Shown here piece after piece: positions 1 through 7,333 of a DNA stretch of 64,000 bases (the stretch's first letter is position 1; every line of letters starts with the position of its first letter). The stretch is from Planctomycetes bacterium syqfu. GTDB lineage: Bacteria; Planctomycetota; Phycisphaerae; Phycisphaerales; Phycisphaeraceae. The position numbers and the translations under genes were made by a program. The stretch is taken from contig CP087563.1 of the NCBI GenBank assembly GCA_020974905.1, forward strand, positions 5,022,001 to 5,086,000. Direction: 5' to 3'. Below the pieces are notes generated by a model that was given only the letters and a program-made list of their open reading frames with translations, did no database searches and was not told where the DNA came from.

Positions 1-373
1 CCCAGCGGATAGGCTTGCTGGGGTTGATGCGCATCTCAAGATAAATGGCAGGCAGCAGACACAACGATTCATCCTGCGGGTAGAACGTGCTGTGGATGTT
101 GAACTCAAAGCGGAGTTGGTAATCGCTGGAATAAGCCCGGAAGGTGATGGAGTTGGCACGCTCGAATTGCTCGACGGTGTGGAAGGATTCGCCTTCCTGT
201 GTGAAAGGCAGCACACGCACCTTGCCATCCGGTCCTTCCAGACCGACCGCCAGATCCAGTGGCGCATCAAGGAAACGCCCCAGGGCCGAATGTCGCACGC
301 GCTTGTGATGCGGCTCAAACAGCAGCCCGAACCGACTACCCAGTCGCGCAATGGACCAACTCATCAACTGCAT
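1..373 (-). CDS. N-terminal part of an unrecognised protein, cut by the window edge
   Basis: The frame is open from an ATG at 373 leftwards to base 1, giving about 124 residues with no stop. A strong AGGAGG Shine-Dalgarno lies about 10 bases upstream of that ATG, and a second ATG three codons in is less well placed. The product begins MQLMSWSIARLGSRF and continues with alternating hydrophobic and aromatic stretches such as YQLRFEFNIHSTFYPQ, which suggests a beta-rich fold. There is no signal peptide or membrane segment in the visible part. I do not recognise the family. An N-terminal beta-sandwich of a larger enzyme is possible but is only a guess. The start and reading frame are well supported; the function is not. 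Confidence 0.75.
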   Translation of the reverse strand, partial: MQLMSWSIARLGSRFGLLFEPHHKRVRHSALGRFLDAPLDLAVGLEGPDGKVRVLPFTQEGESFHTVEQFERANSITFRAYSSDYQLRFEFNIHSTFYPQDESLCLLPAIYLEMRINPSKPIRW

Positions 374-575
374 GTCGTCTAGACCTCCTGCCTTACTCAA
401 CCATATTGTGCGATATTGCCAACCCTGAGTAAAGCGAGGTGTCGGTAATTGACAAAAGTGTCACTGGTTATGCGATGCATGTTCACCGGATATACCCCGC
501 AAACCTACCCCATCTGGTTGCCTGCTTGCGGTATAATCCAACCCCGATTCGCATCTCAAACGAAAGCCCTCGCTC

Positions 576-1412
576 ATGGCCGACCTTGCCCAATATGTCC
601 AGCAACTCACCCCGGTCTTCATCACCGCACCGACTGCGCGCAACGGTGTGACCCTGCTCCAACGCCTGATTAATTCCTCCAGGCAGATGATTGTCTACGG
701 CGAGAACACCAATTTCATGTCCGTGGTCCCCAAGCTTGTCCACTCATCAGTCCAGGTCCACAACGAACGCTCCGCTGAGTTCAATGAAGCCCGTAAGCAA
801 TTTCTCCAGCAAACCACCGAAGGCTGGACGAGTAATCTCTGGCCCGACCCCCAGCCGTTGATGATGATCGCCTTCGAAGCGTTCTACAAGTCCGTCCTCG
901 TCTATCAGCAATGCAGCGAGAAGTACGGCTACCAGCGTTGGGGGATCAAGAATCCACTCAACGAACCCCAGATGATCGAACGTCTGCGCATCCTCATGCC
1001 CAAAGCAAGATATCTGTTTATCTACCGCAATCCCATTGACGTCATCAAGTCCGCCAAAAGTCGCAAGTTCATCACCACCACCGACCAACTCAAGCAATAC
1101 GCAGCCCAGTGGGCAGGCATTCTCACCACCGTCGTCAACTACGGTTTTGAACAGGTCAAAGTCATCAAGTACGAAAACCTCATCGACAATCCCGACCCCA
1201 TCATCGATCAGATCGAACGCTTTGCAGGCATCACCGGCATTGATCGCAGTGTCATGAAACGCAAGATCAACACCTTCGCTGTCTCCAGTGAATTGATGGA
1301 AGGTTCCAATGAAAAAGGCTACGTCAAACCCGATGATCTGAGTGCAGATGAAAAGAAAATGATCACCGACATTGCCGGCAACGTCATGCAGCAGTTCGGT
1401 TATTCGGTTTGA
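576..1412 (+). CDS. Sulfotransferase family protein
   Basis: This 278-residue protein resembles PAPS-dependent sulfotransferases, which move a sulfuryl group from PAPS to a hydroxyl or amine acceptor. The PAPS 5'-phosphosulfate loop is recognisable near residues 14-31 (VFITAPTARNGVTLLQR), although its usual RSGTT is altered to ARNGVT. The 3'-phosphate region is YRNPIDVIKSAKSR, with R151 and S159 in the expected places. There is no signal peptide, so it should act in the cytoplasm. The start ATG has only a weak GAAAG upstream. The gene converges on the next one and their 3' ends overlap by 29 bases. The acceptor is unknown; a glycan or lipid is likely. A second family member lies at 16241-17182. 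Confidence 0.82.
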   Translation: MADLAQYVQQLTPVFITAPTARNGVTLLQRLINSSRQMIVYGENTNFMSVVPKLVHSSVQVHNERSAEFNEARKQFLQQTTEGWTSNLWPDPQPLMMIAFEAFYKSVLVYQQCSEKYGYQRWGIKNPLNEPQMIERLRILMPKARYLFIYRNPIDVIKSAKSRKFITTTDQLKQYAAQWAGILTTVVNYGFEQVKVIKYENLIDNPDPIIDQIERFAGITGIDRSVMKRKINTFAVSSELMEGSNEKGYVKPDDLSADEKKMITDIAGNVMQQFGYSV

Positions 1413-2103
1413 TATGTTGCATGATCTGATCAGCCACAATGCCAATCAGCAGGGCAATCGTGCTGTCCAAAATGAAATTGACTGCTGATAGGTTCATGTG
1501 AAATGAAGTGTAGTACCCACCGGGTCGATAGTATGTTGCCGGCCATCCGATTTCATAGACGACCCACCGCCAGTTCATACTGGCGATTGCCGAGATAATC
1601 GAACTGACAACGATAAACAATACTGTCAGCATGCAGACCTGTTTCCAACGAATGGGTCTGGTTTTCTCGTTGTATTTGTTTCTGAATTGTTCGTTGGTCC
1701 ACTGAATCTCATGGCCGCATTCCGGACACTGACCTGATCCCGAATCAAGAATGCCTTGCAGGTTGTAATCACATTTTACGCAGGTTGGATGCCAACGAAT
1801 GATGCGTGCTGATCGGGTGTAAACCTGATACACCCATGCGAGCATGATGGACACGCACAGCAACATCACAAACCAACTTGGCATGTCGACGATCCGGATC
1901 AGAATCGATGAAATGACCGTGAGCATGACAGTCATGGTTAGACAACGGATACCATGCCACACACCTGAGAGTTTGGCCTGATTGCGTTCTATTTGAAGTA
2001 TTTGCTCACAACCCGGGCATGCGAACTGATTTTTGACTTCAATCAGAAAAACAGTCAAAGGTAATTTTTGCCCACAATTTGGGCAGCATCGCTTGTTGGA
2101 CAT
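1384..2103 (-). CDS. Membrane protein with two zinc-ribbon-like CxxC pairs
   Basis: The 239-residue product starts with a zinc-ribbon-like module (CCPNCG at residues 6-11 and CPGC at 30-33). Two hydrophobic segments follow near 54-71 and 77-96. A second CxxC pair (CVKC at 108-111, CPEC at 126-129) comes next, then a segment near 157-174 and a last one near the C-terminus. The arrangement C-x-K-C-D-Y-N-L-x-G followed by CPECG is familiar from many planctomycete membrane proteins of unknown role. The cysteines probably bind zinc. I cannot assign a function. Its 3' end overlaps that of the convergent sulfotransferase gene. Confidence 0.8.
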   Translation of the reverse strand: MSNKRCCPNCGQKLPLTVFLIEVKNQFACPGCEQILQIERNQAKLSGVWHGIRCLTMTVMLTVISSILIRIVDMPSWFVMLLCVSIMLAWVYQVYTRSARIIRWHPTCVKCDYNLQGILDSGSGQCPECGHEIQWTNEQFRNKYNEKTRPIRWKQVCMLTVLFIVVSSIISAIASMNWRWVVYEIGWPATYYRPGGYYTSFHMNLSAVNFILDSTIALLIGIVADQIMQHIKPNNRTAA

Positions 2104-2175
2104 GATGATTCCCCGCAGAAAACAAGTGAATGCATCATATCACAGTGATGGTCAATTTAGAACAGTTTTAGAATA

Positions 2176-2190
2176 GCGTCGTTGCGACGC
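2176..2190 (-). terminator. Small hairpin downstream of the pseudouridine synthase gene
   Basis: GCGTCG and CGACGC form a perfect 6-bp stem with a 3-base loop. Read on the minus strand the stem is followed by TATTCTAAAAC, a weak T-rich tail. It lies 24 bases beyond the stop of the 2214-3101 gene, where a terminator would be expected. The short T-run makes this tentative. Confidence 0.4.
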
Positions 2191-2213
2191 AAGGCTGGTG
2201 TCTTACGAGCGAT

Positions 2214-3101
2214 TTACTCTGCCTTCTGCGATTGGGCTTTGGCTTGTTTGGCGGCTTTTTTCAGGCTGTTGACCTCTTTGGATTCGAGCATGCGCCAGTG
2301 ACCGGTGGCCAAGCCCTTGAGAACCAATGGCCCGATACTCACGCGCTCCAGGCGTCGGACTTTGTAGCCGATGCCTGCAATGAGTCGGCGGATTTCACGG
2401 TTTTGACCTTCACGCAAGGTGATACTCACATTGGTACGATCGCCACTGCCACCACGACCAAAGTTTAGAAGTTTGACTTCCGTGGCATGGGCGCGTTTGA
2501 CCTTCATGCCACGTGGCGCGCGATGAGCCAACACCAAACCTTTTTTGAGTTTCTCAATGTCCTCTGGCAACAGTTTTCCGCGGATTGAAACGTTGTACGT
2601 CTTGGGGACACCATAGCTGGGGTGTGTCAGTTGCTGCGCCAGATCACCGTCATTGGTCAGAAGCAGTAACCCCGTGGACTCAGCATCCAATCGCCCGATG
2701 GGGAACAGGCGGGGCATGTTGTCGTACTGCACCATATCGAGCACCGTTCGCCGACCTTGTGGGTCATCTGACGTGCAGATGCAGTGACGGGGTTTATTGA
2801 GCATGATGCAGACTTTGCGTTCGTTGGCTTTGGTGTTGACGAGTTTGTGAATCGCCTTGCCATCGACACGGATGAGATCTTCCTTGGGATCGACAAAAGC
2901 AGGCAGGGCGGTGACCAATTTCTTGTTCACCGAGACGCGACCTTCTTCGATCATCTGCTCAGCTTCACGACGTGATGCCACGCCAGCGTCCGCCAAGGCT
3001 TTTTGCAGACGGATACCCCGCGCTGCGTCGGTGAACTCGGTGGGAACACCCTTGCGGCTGTGGTCATCTTTACTGCGTCGGGTTGTGGATTTTTTTTTCA
3101 T
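2214..3101 (-). CDS. 23S rRNA pseudouridine synthase, RluB/RsuA family
   Basis: The 295-residue protein has a Lys/Arg-rich N-terminus (KKKSTTRRSK), then an S4 RNA-binding domain near residues 29-75 (LQKALADAGVASRREAE), then the pseudouridine synthase core. The catalytic aspartate is D139 in GRLDAESTGLLLLTNDGD. Enzymes of this family convert a specific uridine in 23S (RluB/RluE/RluF) or 16S (RsuA) rRNA to pseudouridine; RluB is the best guess from the S4 domain and length. The start codon is odd: it directly abuts an intergenic inverted repeat (3103-3203) and has no Shine-Dalgarno in front of it. It follows lptB on the same strand and could be read through from it. Confidence 0.9.
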   Translation of the reverse strand: MKKKSTTRRSKDDHSRKGVPTEFTDAARGIRLQKALADAGVASRREAEQMIEEGRVSVNKKLVTALPAFVDPKEDLIRVDGKAIHKLVNTKANERKVCIMLNKPRHCICTSDDPQGRRTVLDMVQYDNMPRLFPIGRLDAESTGLLLLTNDGDLAQQLTHPSYGVPKTYNVSIRGKLLPEDIEKLKKGLVLAHRAPRGMKVKRAHATEVKLLNFGRGGSGDRTNVSITLREGQNREIRRLIAGIGYKVRRLERVSIGPLVLKGLATGHWRMLESKEVNSLKKAAKQAKAQSQKAE

Positions 3102-3102
3102 A

Positions 3103-3203
3103 GGGACTAGCGACTAGGGACTAGCGACTAGGGGGAGGGCAAAAAAAGGCAGTTGGTAATCAACATGTCTTTGCCTAGTCCCTAGTGGCTAGTCCCTAGT
3201 CCC
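3103..3203. repeat. Inverted repeat built from GGGACTAGCGACTA units
   Basis: The left arm has tandem units of GGGACTAGCGACTA. The right arm is a near reverse complement built from CCTAGTCCCTAGTGGC-like units. About 40 bases separate the arms. The element fills almost the whole 106-base space between the lptB stop and the pseudouridine synthase start. It could fold as a long hairpin in the RNA and act as a terminator, attenuator or stability element; that role is inference. Confidence 0.85.
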
Positions 3204-3207
3204 TTTC

Positions 3208-3954
3208 TTAGTCGAATTCATCACCCTTAAACGTCGAGCCCAGGTAAAGCTTTTTGACCTGTTCGTCATTGATCAATTGCTTGGGGGTGCCTTCAGCGAA
3301 GACGGTGCCTTCGAAGATGACGTAGGCTCGGTCGACGATTTCCAGGGTCCGCTGGACATTGTGGTCGGTGACGAGGACAGCAATGTGATGTTCATCACGC
3401 AGACGCTTGATTTCGACCTGCAATTCCTCGATGGTCAACGGGTCCACTGCGGAGAAGGGTTCATCCAGGAAAATCAGTGACGGGTCAGTGACGAGGGCGC
3501 GGGCGATCTCGAGTTTGCGACGTTCACCGCCGGAGAGCGTGCGGGCCTGTTGGCGTCGGAGTTTGGTCAGGTTGAACTGTGCCATGAGTTCTTCAGCACG
3601 TTCGCGGCGTTGGTGCTTATCCATGTGTCGGGTTTCGAGGATGGCCATGAGGTTTTCCTCGACGGTGAGTCGCTGGAAGACCGACGGTTCCTGCGCGAGG
3701 TAGCCGATCCCGATCTGGGCCCGGCGGTACATGGGATGTTTGGTGATTTCCTGGCCGTTGAAATGGACATTGCCGTTCTCCGGCCGGATCATGCCCATGA
3801 CCATTCGAAAGCTGGTGGTCTTGCCTGCACCATTGGCACCGAGCAGACCGACAATTTCCGCTTCACCGACATGAAACGAGACATCTTTTACGACCGTGCG
3901 ACCGTTGTAGACCTTGGTGAGATTGTTGGCAGCCAGAATATCCATCTGCGACAT
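3208..3954 (-). CDS. lptB: LptB, ATPase of the lipopolysaccharide export ABC transporter
   Basis: The 248-residue protein is a compact ABC ATPase of the usual LptB length. Walker A is GANGAGKT at residues 39-46, the signature is LSGGERRKLEIARAL starting at 140, and Walker B is IFLDEPFSAVDP from 161. The sequence NNLTKVYNGRTVVKDVSF near the N-terminus and the EPFSAVDP after Walker B are typical of LptB rather than of amino-acid transporters (LivF/LivG), the nearest alternative. LptB powers LptFGC to move LPS from the inner membrane to the periplasmic LptA bridge, so it implies a lipopolysaccharide-bearing outer membrane. No other lpt gene is visible next to it. Repeat-filled spacers flank it on both sides. 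Confidence 0.92.
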   Translation of the reverse strand: MSQMDILAANNLTKVYNGRTVVKDVSFHVGEAEIVGLLGANGAGKTTSFRMVMGMIRPENGNVHFNGQEITKHPMYRRAQIGIGYLAQEPSVFQRLTVEENLMAILETRHMDKHQRRERAEELMAQFNLTKLRRQQARTLSGGERRKLEIARALVTDPSLIFLDEPFSAVDPLTIEELQVEIKRLRDEHHIAVLVTDHNVQRTLEIVDRAYVIFEGTVFAEGTPKQLINDEQVKKLYLGSTFKGDEFD

Positions 3955-4005
3955 GATATCGGGTTACCGGCTGTGAGTCGATTCACTGGTGTTGGTTGGG
4001 TGAGG

Positions 4006-4148
4006 TTTAACGCGAAGGCGCGAAGGACACGAAGATCACGAAGGACAAGACAAAAGATCAGGTACATGGCATGGCAAGTATTGAATAACAACACTAAGAA
4101 AATGTCTTTCTTCGCGTCCTTTGTGACCTTCGCGCCTTCGCGTTAAAA
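4006..4148. repeat. Inverted repeat of GCGAAGG-type words
   Basis: The left arm begins TTTAACGCGAAGGCGCGAAGG and the right arm ends with its exact reverse complement (CCTTCGCGCCTTCGCGTTAAA). The outer 20-odd bases pair perfectly, while inner parts such as CACGAAGATCACGAAGG pair loosely. It fills the space between the response regulator stop and the lptB start. This type of repeated-word element is common between genes in planctomycete and related genomes. Confidence 0.88.
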
Positions 4149-4174
4149 ACAAACTGTCCAGAATTTGGGAAGAC

Positions 4175-5623
4175 TCAACCTTCAACCAGGTGATAAAGCT
4201 TGATCTTCTTGTACAGCGTGGTGCGGTTGATGTTGAGTTGTTTGGCGGTTTCCTGGCGGTTCCAGTCGTTGGCTTTAAGGGCAGCAAGCAGAATCTGACG
4301 CTCAGGTTCCTCCAAGGCCTTTTGCAGCGGCATGGGGGTCCAACCGTGATCCAATGCGGGAATCACGGCATTGGCATCGTCATCGCTGTCCTTGCGGCGC
4401 GTGGCTGCAACGGCTTCGTCAGCCATCTCGCGGATCGTCTGGGGCAGGTCATCAATATCAATCACCGGCCGACGACTGAGCACCACCGCGCGTTCGATGG
4501 CATTCTCCAACTCGCGGACATTGCCCGGCCAGTTGTGTTTCTGCAAAGCACGATTGGCTTCGGCTGTCAGACTGGTGATCGTCTTGTTCATCTCCTTGCA
4601 GAACTTGCCCAGGAAATGCTCCGCTAGCAGCGAGATGTCACCGGACCGCTCACGCAACGGGGGCAACTCAATGTTCACCACATTGATGCGGTAGTACAAG
4701 TCTTCACGGAACGTCCCTGCATCAACCATGGCCTTGAGCGGCTTGTTGGTTGCGAGCACAAATCGCACATCCACTTCCTGGGTCTTGGTTGAACCCAGTG
4801 GCTCAAACTGGCGTTCCTGGAGAACGCGCAGGAGCTTGAGCTGTAAAGCCGGGGTGGCCGAGTTGATTTCGTCAATGAATAACGTCCCGCCGTTGGCCGC
4901 CATGATCTTGCCGACCTTGTCGGACTCGGCGCCGGTGAAAGCACCTTTGACATGGCCGAAGAGTTCGGATTCGAGCAGTGTTTCGGGGATCGAGCCACAG
5001 GAAAACGTGACAAACGGGCCAGCAGGTCGATCGGATCGCTGATGCACCGCGCGGGCGACCAGTGATTTACCAGTACCTGAATCACCATCAATAAGGACAG
5101 TGGTCTTGCTGGGGGCGACCGCTTCAATCAGGTCGTAAACCCGCTGCATGCGGTAGTCCGTGCCGATGATCGAACCCATGCCGTAGCGTTCTGCCAGTTG
5201 GGCGCGCAGGGACTTGTTCTCCGCAAGCAGGGCATGATGTTGCAGCGCTTTGTCGATGGAGATGCGCAGTTCCGAGTCGATGATCGGCTTGGTCAGATAG
5301 TCCACTGCACCAAGCTTGATGGATTCGACAGCAGTCTGGATTTTTGCATAACCAGTGATGACGATGACGGAGAGATCAGGATAGTGTTTGCGGATTTTTT
5401 TCAGAAGCTCAATGCCATCACATCGCGGCATGTTCATGTCGGTGATCACCAGACCGTAGTGTTGGTCCTGTCCCTGGTCCAGGTGTTCCATCGCTTCAAA
5501 GCCATCACTTGCGATGGCCGCACTGATCCCATCGGTTGCCAGGAACTGTGCAAGACTCTCGGCGATGATTGGATCATCGTCGACAATCAGGGCTTTGGGT
5601 TTGTTGACGGGTTGTTCACTCAC
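4175..5623 (-). CDS. Sigma-54-dependent response regulator, NtrC family
   Basis: The 482-residue protein has the three-part NtrC layout. A receiver domain covers residues 9-125, with acidic pair D15/D16, phospho-acceptor D62 (LVITDMNMPRCDG) and a conserved K at 112. An AAA+ domain follows, with Walker A GDSGTGKS at 180-187 and the sigma-54 contact loop GAFTGA at 227-232. The C-terminal Fis-type helix-turn-helix ends with RQETAKQLNINRTTLYKKI. When phosphorylated it should oligomerise and remodel sigma-54 RNA polymerase at distant targets. Its ATG overlaps the stop of the histidine kinase gene by four bases, so the two are co-translated partners. The regulated genes are not evident. Confidence 0.95.
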   Translation of the reverse strand: MSEQPVNKPKALIVDDDPIIAESLAQFLATDGISAAIASDGFEAMEHLDQGQDQHYGLVITDMNMPRCDGIELLKKIRKHYPDLSVIVITGYAKIQTAVESIKLGAVDYLTKPIIDSELRISIDKALQHHALLAENKSLRAQLAERYGMGSIIGTDYRMQRVYDLIEAVAPSKTTVLIDGDSGTGKSLVARAVHQRSDRPAGPFVTFSCGSIPETLLESELFGHVKGAFTGAESDKVGKIMAANGGTLFIDEINSATPALQLKLLRVLQERQFEPLGSTKTQEVDVRFVLATNKPLKAMVDAGTFREDLYYRINVVNIELPPLRERSGDISLLAEHFLGKFCKEMNKTITSLTAEANRALQKHNWPGNVRELENAIERAVVLSRRPVIDIDDLPQTIREMADEAVAATRRKDSDDDANAVIPALDHGWTPMPLQKALEEPERQILLAALKANDWNRQETAKQLNINRTTLYKKIKLYHLVEG

Positions 5624-6441
5624 CGGCCAAACTCCTGTAATTTTGCAGCAGGGAATCGGACGATCATCTCTGCCCCGCGATAGTCCGACGGTTCATCGGG
5701 CAAGCCGACATACATCTGACCTCCCAGTCGGTCGACGATCTCGCGCGAGAGGGATAAGCCAAGTCCGTAGCCTGCGTCTTTGGTGGTCACGCCGTAGCGA
5801 ATCTGACCATTGGGATCGAGCAACGTCGGATCAAACCCCGGGCCGTTGTCACTGATGCGCAGGACAACCTGGCCTTGCACCATTTCACCGCTGACCACGA
5901 TGTTGCCACGCGATCGACCGGGTCGGTTAACCATGTCGGAGTTGATGGCTTCGATGCTGTTGCGCACCGCGTTGGCAATGATCGGGTAGATCGGGCCAGC
6001 AGGATAAGACGCAATGCTTTGATCGATTTCCGTGGTGATGTCGATGTTTCGTGACCTCGCAGCAGGCATGAGCAGTCGGATGGCATGATCGATTGTCTGC
6101 GTAAGCGTCTGCGTCTGGGCGTGCAGGCGATCAGGGGTATGCGACCGCGTCATCCAGCGACGGATGAGCATGGCCATCTGCTGCATGGCATTGGAGGCTA
6201 CTTCCAGTCGATGTTGCACGTCCGCATCGTTTTGATGATCCGCGTCGGTTTTGAGTGTGTTGATCGCCAGGCCGACATTTCGCAGCGAACCGTCAAGCAG
6301 GTTTGCCAGTTCGTGGGCCAGTCTTGCCGGCGCTTCATCGGACTCAGGCAATGTGGGTGCATGAGCGGTATTTTCATCCGAGGTTTGGATGAAGCTTCCG
6401 GGGGTGAGTTTCAGGTTGGGTTGGTCATGCGACATCATCAT
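5620..6441 (-). CDS. Soluble sensor histidine kinase, partner of the sigma-54 regulator
   Basis: The 273-residue protein has a dimerisation and phospho-acceptor helix with H43 in LAHELANLLDGSLRN. A HATPase_c domain follows, with an N box (NAVRNSIEAIN), G1 box (DNGPGFDP) and G2 box (GYGLGLSLSREI). There is no transmembrane segment and no PAS or GAF module, only about 40 polar residues before the H box. The input signal must therefore arrive through a partner or through the short N-terminus. It would autophosphorylate and pass the phosphate to D62 of the adjacent regulator. Three consecutive ATG codons make the exact start uncertain by two residues. Confidence 0.9.
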   Translation of the reverse strand: MMMSHDQPNLKLTPGSFIQTSDENTAHAPTLPESDEAPARLAHELANLLDGSLRNVGLAINTLKTDADHQNDADVQHRLEVASNAMQQMAMLIRRWMTRSHTPDRLHAQTQTLTQTIDHAIRLLMPAARSRNIDITTEIDQSIASYPAGPIYPIIANAVRNSIEAINSDMVNRPGRSRGNIVVSGEMVQGQVVLRISDNGPGFDPTLLDPNGQIRYGVTTKDAGYGLGLSLSREIVDRLGGQMYVGLPDEPSDYRGAEMIVRFPAAKLQEFGR

Positions 6442-6552
6442 TTTGGATATCGTCGTAGGCTGCTTTGGGGTTAAGGTTGATGTTGTTTCGCTGCAACATT
6501 GGTTTGGGTGCGGGTTGGTTTATGCCGATTGCAACAACGATGGATCAGGTGT

Positions 6553-7008
6553 TTACTGGACGGAGGCATAGTCATATGCACAGGGGATTTCGCCTTCGAC
6601 CGGTTGGGTTTGCCATGTGGCGGCTTCCCAGAATGCATGGGGGTTGGGCGAACCGGGTCGGAGACTGATGCGGGATTTGTACAGTCCCCTGCGGTGCATT
6701 TTGCCCAGTGCTTCGTCAATGAGTTGGCGATCCAGGCCGGTGTTCTGGTGGGAGGGAGAGATGGCCAATTGGTGCATCAAGCCACTGTTACCGGACGTTC
6801 CACAGAGGATCACGCCAACCATTTGGCCTTCGTCGCGTGCGACGATGCTCAGATTCGGGTGGTGTGCCAGGAGTTTGGCCAAGGCGGCAGGGGAGGAGGT
6901 ATCCAGTCGGACACCTTCTGCGGTGCCGCTTGCCGTGTTGCAGGAAGCGCATAGTGCAATGACTTCCTTAAACTCCGTGGGCTGAAGCTCGCTTAATAAA
7001 ACTGACAA
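6553..7008 (-). CDS. GNAT-family N-acetyltransferase
   Basis: The 151-residue protein has the length and pattern of a single-domain GNAT enzyme. The central strand VARDEGQMVGVILCGTSG is followed by the acetyl-CoA-binding motif A region LAISPSHQNTGLDRQLIDEAL, in which the usual Q/R-x-x-G-x-G/A is slightly relaxed (QNTGLD). The C-terminal part (RPGSPNPHAFWEAATW) matches the usual position of motif B. It should transfer an acetyl group from acetyl-CoA to an unknown amine. It lies 111 bases upstream of the histidine kinase gene on the same strand, without clear functional linkage. Confidence 0.75.
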   Translation of the reverse strand: MSVLLSELQPTEFKEVIALCASCNTASGTAEGVRLDTSSPAALAKLLAHHPNLSIVARDEGQMVGVILCGTSGNSGLMHQLAISPSHQNTGLDRQLIDEALGKMHRRGLYKSRISLRPGSPNPHAFWEAATWQTQPVEGEIPCAYDYASVQ

Positions 7009-7333
7009 GTTCTTGCCCTTTCTTACTCACGTTGACGCAGCGGGTGCGCGGTGCAGCGCTGCTGTCTTAAACGGAGAATCGGCTTAATTGGCAGGTGAAT
7101 TTGCTTAGACTGCTTACTGCAACCATAAGATTTGTTGAACATATGGGATTATGCAACGGGCGCGTTTTGTAGCGATCAGCCGAGAACGCCGATCACTTGT
7201 ACCGGTTATGATGATTGGGTTGGCAAAGCGGGTTGCGGTTGTGTAAGTTTGTAGATCAGTCAGGTTGTTTGTCCAAATGGACGTGTTTTTGCCGATAGAA
7301 AGTTTTACTCGAAAACACAGAAACAGGAAGTTG
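7009..7333. other. Intergenic space between divergent genes, no gene seen
   Basis: This space separates the minus-strand acetyltransferase from the plus-strand PBP4 gene and so must hold both promoters. I see a short dyad GTCCAAATGGAC at 7272-7283 and no convincing pair of -35 and -10 boxes. An in-frame ATG at 7265 could extend the PBP4 gene, but its product would place a hydrophilic leader before the signal peptide. Confidence 0.5.

Noticed and set aside
747-1445. Long open frame on the minus strand opposite the first sulfotransferase
   Set aside because: It is antisense to a gene with clear motifs, has no ribosome site and its composition looks like the complement of the real gene.
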